A stretch of 64,000 nt of DNA from Calliopsis andreniformis (Eukaryota > Arthropoda > Insecta > Hymenoptera > Andrenidae): NCBI RefSeq assembly GCF_051401765.1, contig NC_135071.1:8596961-8660960 (forward strand), in the 5' to 3' direction. The notes under the pieces are model-generated. The model had not been told where the DNA came from. It did no database searches and saw only the letters and a program-made list of their open reading frames with translations. A program made the translations under genes and the position numbers. This document shows, piece after piece, positions 23,109 to 35,330 of this stretch; the stretch's first letter is position 1; every line of letters starts with the position of its first letter.

Positions 23109-24596
23109 CCTAAGGGTGTACACACTTTATCGTTTTGAAACTACTGAAGAATTTGTTCTAATTTCTTTTTTTGTCTTGCACATTGGAAAAATCGTGCATT
23201 TATAATAAGGTAGAATAAGATATTGAAGCAAAATTTTTTATCATCATTTATGATTTCTTATACTGAATAAAACATATTTATCATAGCAGTATTTTAGTTG
23301 AAAAATCTGAACTTGATACTACTTTTACCACTGCAAATCACTCAAAAATAATAATTATTGTTACGGATTTTGAGTCAATTTTCTCCTTAAGAATTTATTC
23401 AAATGGTTTTAAATTGTTGCCCTATTCATTCTAAATTGTGAGAAAATTAAAAAAATCTTTCGCCTTAAAACGGAATAAAAGTTACGTCTGTATTTTTTAA
23501 CTATGTTTAAGGAAAGCTTTAGCTAGCTTAATCAGAAAGACTAAAGGCGAGCTTTTTCACTATTAACAACCGTCATGTAACCTAAATTTCAGTTAAAAAC
23601 CATCGAACGTAAATAAAAACTTGCTTCATATTTCAAATACTATAACTTGTACTCTATTTCTCATATTTTCTATATCTCTGAATATTGTATGCATTCCTTA
23701 GCTTTTTATACATTTCAAATTGCCATAAATGCATAAAAATCTACAGTCTACTAATTAACAATATCTGAATGAATCGCGATTGCGTCTTACACCCTTCTAC
23801 ACGTTCATAGCCTAAGGACACAGTAGCTCTACGAAATCACAGCTACGTTACAAAGGCTCTGGGTATCAATGAACTGTGGGATTTGCGCAAGAGTTTGAAG
23901 GCTGGACCGTGCCATGGAAAAAAGAGAGGAAATAAGAAAAATAAGGAAAGAAGAGAAGAGAACGACACCATCGTCGTCTCCAACAGGTTCTGAAATTAAT
24001 CTTCCTCTCTCTTTGTCTCTCTTCATCGCCCTCCGTTTGGGACACTCGCTAATAGGCAAAACGCGTTAGGAGAGTTCCGTGTCCTCGAAATCGTCGACGT
24101 GCAAAATCTAACTGGTCAGGCATGCGGTATCGATATCGATAAACCATCTCGACGTGACTTGGTTCTCAAGCATACGTTCAAAACAAAAAAAAAGCGTGTT
24201 ACTCATCGGGACATTCTCAGGATCACAGGTGCTAACAGCATCGTATATCAGAGACACCTGCAGAATTAATCAAATCGCTTCATACGGGATCATACATAGG
24301 TTTCTTACGGTGGATCTATTTTCCCTGACGCTTTGGATTCTAGTAATCTTGTGAGATATCGTACAGCTGGTTTTGTCAAACACTTGATCGCTCAGTAATG
24401 ATATTTTTGTGTTGGAAAGATAGGAAAATTTGAATAAATGTATTGGTGTTCTTCAATCGTTTCCTTTTTTTTATGAAATGGGATATGGAATCTTAATTTA
24501 TGTAAGATCGATAGGGTTTTGAATTTTTATTAATACGCTTTTAATAATGAAAAAGACAGTATTTATAGTAACTGATTATATGTATAGCTCTAGTAC
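23109..24596. other. Non-coding; purine-rich patch at 23.9 kb
   Basis: AT-rich. 23910-23975 is a purine-rich tract. A minus-strand 76-codon ORF and an overlapping 55-codon + strand frame (both near 23.8-24.06 kb) show no recognisable domain. Confidence 0.3.
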
Positions 24597-24630
24597 GAAA
24601 TAAAATAAAATAAAATAAGATGAGATAAAA
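24597..24630. repeat. (AAAAT)n-type microsatellite
   Basis: Four to five units of TAAAA followed by decayed GATGAGATAAAA. Confidence 0.7.
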
Positions 24631-25569
24631 TTCAGTTTTAAATTATATTTTGTACTTAGGACGAAAGTAGAATATTTGTATGTTATCTATTGGTAACGAA
24701 ACATTTTTCGCAAACAGACTGGTTAATTTCACAATTAAGTAATGAAGTGAATACTCCTTGCATTGCAATAAAAATCGTGTAACATGTTAGCAGGTAGTTT
24801 TTATATAAAATTTGAAATTACTAACTATTTTTGGTAATGTTAATGGTAATTGTAGCATTAAATGAGAAAAATTATAAAAATATGCGTGAGTAATATAGAA
24901 ATACATACCTACATGAAACGAATTCCTATACTTATTAATAATTATTATCAATTAATATAAGTGTACCTAATGCTAATATTGAAATGAACACTGAATTTTA
25001 TTTTTCAATAAACAGGAAGATAAATTTTCTCTAAATTCAATAACTAATGCTTCTTGTAAAATTTAGAAATTCCATATTTTGTCACATACAGGGTATATTG
25101 CTTCTGTTATTTAAACAATTGTGTTATATTATTATTTCATTAACGTCTCTATGCTAGTTGTTACAGTTTACACAGGTGTAAGCACTGTTTCCACATATTT
25201 CTCTTTGAACTACTTATGTCTTTTGGTAGATGATTACCATACTAGAAAATTCAGGAACTATAGAAACTATTTTCAATTTATAATTATTAGTGCTATACGT
25301 TTGCATAGTAATTAATGTTATGTATTTGGTATCGTGAGAAAGTTCATTTCTCAATTCAATTTTTGCGAAATCAATTCCACGAATTCTTAACATCAACATC
25401 AACCCTCGCAAGACTGATGTTTCGCAATTTTTATTTCCATCATATTCAAATAAAACAGAAAGCGGCATAAGCAGGCACAAAAGAATGAATTCACCAATTG
25501 GCTATCGTAGCAGCTGTGTAATTAAGTGAATTATTCGCATAAATTAACGATTATTTGCAAGTCGTAAAT

Positions 25570-25880
25570 TAATCCCCGATCGACGATCCGTGTTCTATTA
25601 GTTATCTCCACTATCTTTTTCCAGGTTTGCACATTAGTATCGGTCCGTCATAAAAACATAAAATACCTGATCAGCCAAATAATTGCCGATTTCCCTTTAT
25701 TAAATATGCTTTTGAAAGACCCTGTTCAGAAATTAGAGCCGATTAGAAATCCCGATAAAACGAGCAAATTGAGCACGTGCGAACGTCCGAAGGCAACGAA
25801 AACGAAGGTCTCCACGAGATGATTACACAAAACGTGGAAAGTGTGTACTCAAACGTTAGCATCGTCGTGTCGATAGCAAA
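25570..25880. other. GC-richer patch
   Basis: Includes GAGCACGTGCGAACG and CpG-rich words, bounded by AT-rich DNA. No exon is supported. Confidence 0.25.
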
Positions 25881-26524
25881 CACGGATTTGGATATTTTCT
25901 GGTCAGCTTCTCTGTAGTCTACTTTCTTCCCCTTTTGTTTTTTTAATGAAGGACCACCGACGTTGTATCTTGGTCATTAGTGTCCCAGTGTATAACGTTG
26001 AAATATCCAGACTTTCAATGATCAGATAAACGTGAATGTCAAATATAGCTAACTATTAATATTCGTACCAATGGACGGTTGTTGATTAATTTCAGTTCCT
26101 TTAGACGCTATTTACAACTTGTCATTATACGTAAGATTCTAATGATCACAGTGAATCTATTATTACTCTTAAAAAATTCGCGTGTAACAATGTTTATTTC
26201 GAGCATGTGATTATGAATGCAGTTAGAAAGCTACTAACAACGACGAATCAGAAATATAGATATTATCAGTAACTCTTTTATATCTGCTATTCTTTAAATG
26301 AAGAAAATCATGACTAGATAAAAAAGCTCCGAAGAATATATTATTTAGAGTCCATATGTGTACATTGACTAAATTGATCAGTAATAGGATCAACAATATC
26401 ACCAGCCTGTTTTTAGATTAAAAATTCCAGTCACACAGAAATATTTGTAAATTCGAATATTGTTCTAGCTGTGGTTTTCATCCCATGTAGATTTTATTTT
26501 TCACAAGGCAATGTTAACGAAATT

Positions 26525-26733
26525 ACACGGAAAAAAATGTTAAGTTAAAATTATTAAAGTCTCTTATAGGATTTACAGAAGTACTCTAACAAGTTTAAGT
26601 TTAATAGAACCAATAAGAGTCGATTTTGTAGGTTTAACAAAGCTGCTGTTACTGGAGTCAAAGTACAAAAGTCTATTCTATTTAAATCTACTTAGGAGAC
26701 TTGCAAGATTTATATGATCACTTTCTTCCGTGT
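26525..26733. mobile_element. Family D MITE, best copy (209 bp)
   Basis: Ends are ACACGGAAAAAAATG and CTTTCTTCCGTGT, a short inverted repeat. Interior landmarks are ATAGGATTTACAGAAGTACT, GTTTAACAAAGCTGCTGTTA and AAATCTACTTAGGAGACTTG. The same order is found inverted at 43331-43575 and in part at 63873-64000. No ORF. Confidence 0.75.
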
Positions 26734-27269
26734 ACTTCACAATGCCTATTTTAAGAATGCAACCAATTTTGTAGACTCCCAAAGAAATCGAGGTGTTTAA
26801 TTTGCCTACCTGAAGTGTTTTAATTGCCCCTATATATTGTTTCGATTACCTCAAAAACGATTTCCTATGAGCGTAATTTAAACTTGATCCATAGGTAACA
26901 AAAAATCATATTTTCAAATCAAAACAAGACGAAAATATCAAGTAACCCTTAAGCAGTATTTTAGGCTGCAAAACTATTCTACAAACGGAAATAAAAATTG
27001 TATTTTCAGAAACCTTGTATTTTCTAAGTTACATGGTACACAAGCATTTTACAGTAACTGAAAAATTATTTAGAAAAACTCTCCTAAATATGTCCATGAC
27101 ACTACGCCTGATACATGCATTCTGCAGTGATACATGGAAAAATGTCCTCCTCCACACTACATTCAATCAGCCCTAAACCTAAAAGAAAGACACAAATTTA
27201 TTAAACAACCCAAGAGCAAAGTGGAATCCCAAAAAAAATCGAGAATAGAAACGCCAAACCGAGATTCAA

Positions 27270-27660
27270 ATCCTGGCATATCAGTTAGCAAAAATCCCGG
27301 CTCGTAAATAGCGGCAGAGCAAAGTAGAAGAGGATAGGTCCGCAAGCAATCTAAAGCTTCAGCTAAATTCCCAATTAACTCGTCTGCGCGAGGATTAGGC
27401 GGGGAGGAGATGGGGAGAGAAAAAAAGAAAGGCTGGCGGGGACCCAGCGCGCGAAACGGGCTTCTCAGACCTCGCCGCAGCGTTCTCACGCTCGTTCACG
27501 GTTAAAACGCGACCTCCGCAACCCGTTTTGCCCGCGTTCGCTTTAAATCGCATTTAAATGCCGCGAAGAGGCCGAGGGCTCCCGCGCGGGACCGCGCGCA
27601 CACGTGCGCCTCCGCGCCGACACGGTTCATTCATGGGCGGCCTCGGTGACGCAATCATTC
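27270..27660. other. Strong CpG island, possible promoter or enhancer
   Basis: The most GC-rich segment of this half of the window, with GCGCGCG, CCGCGAAG and CGCGCGGGACCGCGCGCA. A 108-codon minus ORF over it has no domain. It could be an unmethylated promoter/5' UTR; no coding exon could be tied to it. Confidence 0.45.
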
Positions 27661-27727
27661 GATGGTAGTCGGTATTTAGCGACCACACGATACATGCCTC
27701 AACCACGCTTTACTTATCCTGCGTGTA

Positions 27728-29125
27728 TACTGGGCGTTTTCAAACATGTGGGACATTTTTGGAAGATAGCTTCTAGACACGAAGACAATGAAGAAAGTCC
27801 ATGTGCAAACGCTTAGTTCTTTGCTTACACGCTGTTTTGTCTTAGATAAAATGCTGGCCTAGAATCTGTAAAAAATAACGAAAACATAGGACACTTTTGG
27901 AGAATAGGTTGTGGACACAAAGGACAATGAGAAAAGTTCAAATGTTTACGCCTGGAAAAACAGTTTTTTAATTACCCAGTATTTAATATCGCCTAAAATA
28001 GGTCTGATTAGCTGGCGCTGGTTGCTCGCGCGCCACACGTCTCTTTTCGCTCCTTGCGTGGTCTGCAGTGTCAGAGGAGAAATACCCCCCTTAGACCTCC
28101 TTGAGCTCCAGCGTAGGCAGAATCCAAGATAAAATGTTTCCCAGTGACATCACATAGTAGAAAAGTGGGTGTATTGCACGTAATGTGGCTAGAATACCTA
28201 TGGTATGCCCATTCTTTCACTGTATGGCATCACTGAAAGACATTTTATTCAGCAACAGAGTTGTCAGGAAATTCTTCATCGGCATAGAAAACTAGTTGCA
28301 TCAGCGATCTGTGACATAGTGGGAAATAGAGAGGGAACAAGTTAAACTCAATAATGGGAAACTGGGACTTTAAGGTACATGTCGCTTGCTTATTCCCAGT
28401 CCTAGTTCCTCAACAACGACTTTAACTTATTATTAGTCTCTCTCTATTCCCTACTACGTTACAAATAGATGACGTAGGCTAGTTCTCTACGTTAATGAAG
28501 AATTTTTTGTCAATTCTGTTTTGCAATCTAGCTATTCTGGTTGTATCTCTGTGGTAAACTGACGGCTCGCAAGCAGAGCGCAGTATCTCGCGCTGGTATG
28601 TTCGATTTAAATGTATTATTTCTTTAACCATTTAAAATTCTAACAATCTTTTCATACGAATGTTGAGTGACCTAATAGAGCAAAGTTTGTGCAACACGTA
28701 AATAACTAATAGTGGAACGACGAGCTGACTAAAGAAGACGAGCAGCCTTAGCCAGTATTATCCGATGCCGGGACAAAATGTCTTCCTGTTACATCGTAGA
28801 GTAAAATCGTTGGAGTATCGCATGGTGTTTAATTGCATTGTCTGCGGTACCCCACTTTTCTACTCTATGATGTCACTGGAAGCCAGTTCGTCACGGCATC
28901 TGACAATATTAGCCCTAGCCTACATGCTGGTCCATTTCTTGAGTGCATGGTGTACTCTATCCTCTAAAATTCGACTAGGCCCAGAGATATTTCGATCTGT
29001 GAAATGAGTAATCCACGATCACGAATCTTGAAGAAAGTGTCACACCACACGCAATGTTTTTTTACTGTATACGTGTCTAGAATCTACCCTATAAAAATGT
29101 CTCACATGTTTGGAAACATCTTATA
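27728..29125. mobile_element. Family A element enlarged by a nested insertion (1.4 kb)
   Basis: The left end (CAAACATGTGGGACATTTTTGG) and inverted right end (AAAAATGTCTCACATGTTTGG) match the intact family A copy at 33951-34505. The subterminal repeat at 27886-27950 and the segment 28920-29060 (CATTTCTTGAGTGCATGGTG, CACACGCAATG) also match it. About 0.9 kb between (near 28000-28920) has no counterpart there and includes a separate foldback. Confidence 0.75.
28139..28881. mobile_element. Foldback element nested in family A copy
   Basis: The outer arms (28139-28175 and 28843-28881) share CCAGTGACATCA and AGTAGAAAAGTGGG inverted. Imperfect pairing continues inward (GAAAGACATTTTATTC against the inverse near 28765). 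A second pair (28251-28365 with 28408-28530) shares AATTCTTCAT, GGGAAATAGAGAG and AAGTTAAA. The right side carries an extra 230 nt (28531-28760). Confidence 0.65.
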
Positions 29126-29169
29126 TACGACCCTATGCCTGTGTAATCGCGAAAGAAGATGCTGCGGAA

Positions 29170-29285
29170 GACCCGTATGAACGGAGAAAGGGAGGAGAGG
29201 ACAGGAACAGGAGTGAGGAGGAGAGTTGGAGAAATGGAGAGGACTGAGCCAGAAGGTGGAGGGAGAAAGGAGAACAAAGACAAAT
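29170..29285. repeat. Purine-rich (GA) tract
   Basis: About 115 nt dominated by GGAGGAGAG, GAGGAGGAGAG and GGAGGGAGAAAGG words on the + strand, directly after the family A element. Confidence 0.6.
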
Positions 29286-30559
29286 GAAAAGCTAGTCCCG
29301 AAATTTTACGAGTGAAATACGCGTGCGCTTTCAGTGGGTTTTATGGGATTCAATAATAATGAGAATATGCTTAATAACAATTAAAATAGAGGGATAATCG
29401 CTTCGAGTATTTTACACGCAAACCACTTGAAAAGGAGAGAAGGCAGAGTTGATGATACTGTTATGTTTTGGAGGAAATTTGTAGGTCCCGGGTATTTGAC
29501 AGTGATGCGGTTGATTCCAGTCTGGGGCGGTTGATTTGACAGCAAGTAGTGACGGGTTTGATCCTGCTTCTGATTAACCCTTCAGCCGCGGAGTAAATTA
29601 CCCCGTTCACGGGCGATGGCTCAATTTCGCTCAAACGGAGACGCGGGAGCTGACTGTGAAATTTTCGCTGAGGAATCTTCGAGAGAAGATTAAAATATTG
29701 AAAGACAGCTTTTTGTTCATGCTTGTAAGGACTGAGCAACGATTATCTTAATTACGGATCGGTTTGCTCGAAATTTTGGATACTGCGATGAGTGGAGTGA
29801 AATTTACAGGTGGTACAGTTGCGATTCGCTTCGATACAGATACAGAATAATCGACTGGATATTTCGGAAGGATATAAATTACGTGAATTACTGGGTAATG
29901 ATGTAACCTGGGTTCGTTTGACCAATTTCCTTTTACTTATCAATTTTTTATAATGAACAAAATGTACAAGATATAATTACGACTGGAACTTTGACTGCTT
30001 TGGTAGTTGTAGTATTAAATTGATTTTGATATAATGACGTTGATTAAAAAATTTTGAACCTTAAATATTCAAAACACGATTTTGGAATTTACACTACTGT
30101 AAGGACTTTGAAAAAAAGTATAATAAATATGTATATTTGAATGTATGTACATAGTGTGCACATGCGCGTGAGAATTTGACGCAATGATTTTGCCGTAGAG
30201 GTTTTAATGGCAACCAAATGACTCATGTTATAGTTACCACAGTAAGCACATAATTAATTATAACACTGCTTACTTTTTCACTAATCCATCATCACAAAAT
30301 CGTATCAATTTCATTTATCGCAACCAAGTAAACAGAGCCTAAAATGTATATGAATTCATTTCTCATGTGAACCTAATCACTCTAAACACACAATATTATA
30401 AAAAAATAGATAAAAGCGTAGTCAAATTGGTCTACATAAATTTTCCCCATAGCCTTTCTTCGTGAAATGACTCATGTCCCAGTAAATTTCGCTTCTTATT
30501 CCGTCCGCCATCTCTGCGGTGAACATAATTTCAAACGGTTAAAAAAAACCAGAATCCTC
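29286..30559. other. Non-coding, nothing recognised
   Basis: Mixed AT-rich sequence. Minus-strand ORFs of 92 and 63 codons at 29461-29943 show no recognisable domain. Confidence 0.35.
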
Positions 30560-31310
30560 CAAACTAGTTTATCGCTTCGACGTGGCCACCACTTTCGTCA
30601 CGCCTCGAACTCAGCCTTAAAATAATCGAAGACGTACATCCACGCACAGCAACCCCCGACGGCGTTGCTCTGTTCCCCGCGTAATTAACGTGCTGGATCG
30701 ATAATATATATTTCAGTAGTTGTTCAAATAAAAACCATTAACATGGCGGGCCGCAATGGTGGTCGTATGTCAGTCAATTATAGGCTGCTCGTTCAAGAAA
30801 ATAGTGATACCTCGTCCGAGAATAGCTGCTGAACGGAATGGCACGAGCGGAAGGCTGTTACCCTACAAAGTGGCACGTGACAAACGAGGTAGAAAAATGA
30901 TCCGTTTCGGGGTAGCGCCCAAGGGAACGAGGAGCCGACGAATTCCTCGTCGCCAAGAGTTCGAGGCAAGTAAGGAACGCGGTTTACGTAATAGAAACGG
31001 TTCCTCCGGTTTCACCGTGGATAGCAGACAGCGAAGAAGCCGAGAGCTGAAACTAGAAAGCCCCGGCTGCTCACTAATCGGGCCAAGGTCCTTCCAAAGG
31101 AAGCGGAGGACGAGGGGAAGGTGAGCGTGTACGAATTTTCACGAGCTTGCTCGAGAAACGGGCTATTCTAATGTTTGCGCTAGGACGGGGCCAGAACGTG
31201 ATCGCTAGCCTGCAACGCGAAACCACTTGCTAACTGTGGCGTAGAGATTCGTGTGAACTTCTGTCGCATGGACGGAAACACGTGAGCTTTAGTTGAATTC
31301 CTAAGCTATG
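30560..31310. other. CpG-rich island with a 122-codon Arg-rich ORF
   Basis: Sharp rise in GC and CpG. The ORF 30756-31124 (+) is very Arg/Lys-rich and repetitive in charge without any motif I recognise, as expected from CGN-rich DNA. GATGGACGGAAACACG and GGGGCCAGAACG words follow. Possibly regulatory. Confidence 0.35.
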
Positions 31311-33590
31311 CCTCCACTGAAACAACAACGAGGAACGTCTTTTGCTATTTCTCTAGGTTTCTTCGTGTTTCTGTCGCCAGCAACAAATGTCGCCGTTTGT
31401 TGCCTGCTTCCATTTGAAATGGTAACTTCCATTCCTTGGATTATGTTGCTTCAATGGAGCAAAAAGTTTTTATAAATTAATGTTCCTTGGAACATGCAGC
31501 AACAAAAAGCGACAAAATGTTCTTCGTTGTTGCCTCAGGAGAGACATAGCTCTAGGTTGACAATTTAGGATTACGACCTGTGGGATCTGCTGAAATTTCT
31601 TCTGTTTCTATCTAATGGATAATAAACCCTCATTTTTCAACGAAAAAATTTATTTAATATTCTTTCTTCTTTCTAAAAATATAAATTCTATATTCTAGAT
31701 GTCAATTAAGGATTTAACTAGAATTTTTTGTAAATGTAACATAAATCGTCTTATCATACAGCCACAGATATAAAATTTCCAATGATTCCGTCCAGGTCTG
31801 TACCAGTCTAAACGTTAGAGTTTCACTGCATTAGATAATCAGTCTAAATGATTCGTCAACTTTCTATGACTACTACGCCTTCAGTTTTCTCTCATACTGG
31901 ATTTTTCAGATCGCACATTCTCCAATGATAGGTTCATCTTCACTCTAGCCTGTAGCGACATCTTTAGGCTTCCGACAAAATCAGCGATCTGTCCCACTAG
32001 TGCATTTCTCAGCGATGATGAATTCGTTCGTCAAATGAATATCAATTATAGCGTGAATAATAACGAGAAGCAACATTTATGATAAACAGTTGTCAGATAA
32101 GAGGAAATTACATTGTAGTTACATGGTAACAAGACGATAATTTCAGTGGCAGCTGAATGCTATGTAGATCAGGTTTCTCGTGCCAGTGGCCAAACCTTTT
32201 CATTGGAATATGGTAATTTAACAAATCTTTAGTAAATTCGCTGTAACTTTTTGGCCATCAGGTTTACAAATACCAAAATGTTAATAATGCATGTAAAACA
32301 AACAATTAATGAAAATATGTATTAGGTATTTGTAGTCAAATAATCAAATACTTAAGTTTGAAAGCCATTTTATTTGGTTTTATATTTGTTTAACCTCTGT
32401 AGAATAGTCATATAATTCCGGATTGTTCGACGGATGAAATTCAATGAATGTGACTACAACTAGGTACCTCTGTACAACATTTAACTTATAAAGATTTATA
32501 AAAAGGTTTAACTAATAAAAATTTAACTCAAATTTTCTAAAGACTTTATCTCTACCAACAAGAAATGGAAAATCTGCATACTAAAAAATTCAATTCAATC
32601 ACTTTTGGCAAAATCTTCACGAGTCATTCACTGTGGTATTTTTCTCAGACGCGAGATGCATTCTAGATAAATATAGATATATTACGTCGGCGCTCATACA
32701 CGATCGCATTTTTTTATGTTCGAACCGTCTGCACCGCCCTATTCCACGAATCAGTAGTCCCGTCTGAAGGTGAAAGAGTCAATGGCTCGGTTAATCCTGA
32801 TTTGGTAAACATGCACACGCGTAACGCGCGCGGAACTGTTCATGTGTGGGTGTGAATGTTCGATTATTCTTTTGTAGTCGAGACAGCGGCTCCGTTTCGC
32901 AGAAATCACGTGTCCACAACCTTGACATTATAATTTTTACACGGGTGCACAGACGGGTTTAATTGTTGAATGGACTGCGACTGAACAGCTGTGAGACGGA
33001 CAAAAAAATGATTTAAATAAAGCAGTAAAAAATTACGCTGATCTGTATGTCTGAATCAATATGAATGATGATCGCAACTGATGTACAAGGTGAGCCGGGT
33101 GCAACGTACTGATACTGTCTAGCCTGATTGTGAGAATATTTTTAATTTAAGGTGGTTTTGTATCTTGTTGGCTGACGAGATTCTTTTCAGAAATTACAAA
33201 TATTAAAGGGAGATTATTTTAGTTGAGCAAACTATTTTTAGATTTGATTTATTCATATTTTCTTATACTACACACTACATTTAGAATTTCAATAAAAATA
33301 TTAATAATTTTTCAAACTACATACAGCAAGCATCTTTTCAGATCCTCTAAAATTCAAAAAAAGAAAAAAAACAGATATTATTAAACAATATGAGTACAAG
33401 TACAATGTAAATTACAAATACCGAAAAAATCAAAGTACACTCAGATTTCTGAGTTTTAGCTCTCGCCTAGCCTTACATCATTTTAACTCAGTGTCGGCTT
33501 GGCGGTGTAATAGTTCAAACAGTTGGTCATTCGAGAGTTAAATATAAATAAATATGAATAATCATTGATCAATAAAAAAGAATTCAGTTT
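31311..33590. other. Non-coding, nothing recognised
   Basis: AT-rich. A phrase like CAACAAMRARSRACRWM recurs three times near 31325, 31378 and 31499. No exon or RNA gene is supported. Confidence 0.3.
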
Positions 33591-33656
33591 TTAGATATCC
33601 GTGACTGCGAATATCGGAAGTTGCATTCGTGTCAGCCGAAATCACGGAAGTTTGCC

Positions 33657-33751
33657 ATGTTCGGTACTCGTAACTTCGGCTACCAGACTTCTAATTCCTA
33701 ACTGACTTCAGTCTAGACTTCAGAAGCACGAAATCACGAGTACCCGAACAT
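33657..33751. repeat. Inverted repeat with TCGGGTACTCG-type arms
   Basis: ATGTTCGGTACTCGTAACTT at 33657-33681 pairs imperfectly with the inverse of AAATCACGAGTACCCGAACA at 33725-33751. Flanks 33600-33830 repeat related CGGAAGT/ACTTCGG/GACTTCAG words, so this may be part of a decayed satellite-like unit. Confidence 0.5.
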
Positions 33752-33950
33752 TTCATACTTTTGCTATTCCAGACTTGACCCTGAAAGAAAATTCCGAACC
33801 GACTGAACTTGAAATCTAGGGTATCCGCATACTCTTACTATAATCTATAATCTTCATTCCAAATCTTCTTAGGGACTCTTTGTAACTTCACACTCTTTAA
33901 AATATCAATTTTCTGTAGGTACTTACCTGGGTAGCAGGGCAATGGATGTA

Positions 33951-34505
33951 TACAGGGTGTTTCCAAACATGTGGGACATTTTTGGAGGATAGGTTCTATA
34001 TACATAAACAATGAAGAAAGATCTTATGAACATATGTCCGCAAATGCTTAGTTTTTTTTAGTCATACGCTATTTTGTGTTGCATAAAACGCTATCTCAAA
34101 TCGCGTGAAAAATAAGAAAAACTTGAGACACTTTTGGAGGATATGTTCTAGATACAAAGTCAATGAATAAAGTTCAAGTGCACATATCTTCAAAAATGTT
34201 AATATGTTCATATATTCTTTAGTTACATGCTATTTTGCATTGCATAAAATGCTGACCCATTTCTTGCCTGCATGGTGTACTAACCTCTTTAAGATCATAC
34301 TAGGTCTAGGAATATACTGGCTCCTTCAATGAGTGGTACACAGTGATAGGTCGTAAAGAAAGTATCATACTGTACGCAATATAAAATAGCGTATAACTAA
34401 AAAACTAAGCGTTTTTGGACACATGTGCACATGAACTTTTTTCATTGTCTTCGTGTCTAGAATATATCCTTCAAAAATATCTTACATGTTTGGAAACACC
34501 CTGTA
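33951..34505. mobile_element. Family A MITE, best copy (555 bp)
   Basis: TA-flanked, starts CAGGGTGTTTCCAAACATGT and ends with the near-perfect inverse. The arms match for at least 60 nt (through GTCTTCGTGTCTAGA). The terminal 100-130 nt is also duplicated internally: GGAGGATAGGTTCTATATAC at 33987 recurs as GGAGGATATGTTCTAGATAC at 34135. No transposase ORF, so non-autonomous. Confidence 0.85.
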
Positions 34506-34819
34506 TATGTATGTATACTATACTAAAATATTCCTAACCTTTTTAAAGTGTCTTATAAAGAATAATTATTTTCAACTCTTGGACTAAAGTAAATTCCAAA
34601 GCTCTTTCAAAACTATTATTAAAAGGAACAAAATTATTTTAGCATACGTAAAGTTGAGGCCTCTTAAAGAGTGAGGCCCATAGCTATAGCCTCTCTCCCC
34701 ATACTTGAGGAAGGATTTCAGGTCACAACTTGACTTCGTTGTTATTTCTATTCAGTTTCTTTCTAAACTGGAACGGAACTATTTTATAGACACCCTATAC
34801 ATCACAAGTTATCGTGACT

Positions 34820-35330
34820 GGCAAGCTCGTCTAAAACAAAATGGTCGGCGAACGCAAAAATTCGAAACGAGCCTCTCGCACGAATTGTTTCGCGACCCAA
34901 AGTTTGCCAAGGATTAACGTGTTGCGGCGTGAGCTGTGTAATTTACAGAAATGATTTTCGTGGAAAATCAGGGCACGCCCACGGGCGTTAACGTCGTTTT
35001 CGTGAGAATCCTCACAATTCGATCCTTTCGTCCGGTCGGCAGGGACGAATCGCTGTGGGGGACGAACGAAAGTGATAGAAATGTATTCAAAGGGATCGCT
35101 ACTCATCAGCGGTGAACGGAGGGAGAGCCTGCAGTTCCTGATAAACGCTCGAAACGCGCACTAGCTAAATCTGTACGCTAATGGTACGTTTTCGGCTCGT
35201 TTCGTGCAGCAAATTCGATCGTCTTTAGAGTCTTTACGTATTACCAGAATATCTTCGCAATAATGCCAGCCGATACTCCTAACGACCAGTCCTGGAATCG
35301 ACGCTGGGCCGTCAATCGCGTGAGTTTAAA
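34820..35330. other. CpG-rich island
   Basis: GC-rich stretch with many CG dinucleotides (GGGCACGCCCACGGGCGTTA). A 91-codon minus ORF has no domain. No exon is supported. Confidence 0.35.

Noticed and set aside
23820..24060. Plus-strand frame reading ...INELWDLRKSLKAG... and an overlapping minus-strand ORF
   Set aside because: Only about 55 codons between stops, a weak donor, both strands open, and no family recognised.
25667..25710. Candidate upstream TRIT1 exon ending ...LADQ before a GTATTT donor
   Set aside because: Two stop codons lie six codons upstream and no acceptor fits; the similarity to the family's (H/C)xDQ is a coincidence.
27255..27300. tRNA T-loop-like GATTCAAATCC
   Set aside because: No paired acceptor, D or anticodon arms nearby.
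33922..33950. Strong minus-strand donor (CAG|GTAAGT)
   Set aside because: The sequence upstream on that strand is the tip of a family A MITE, not an exon.
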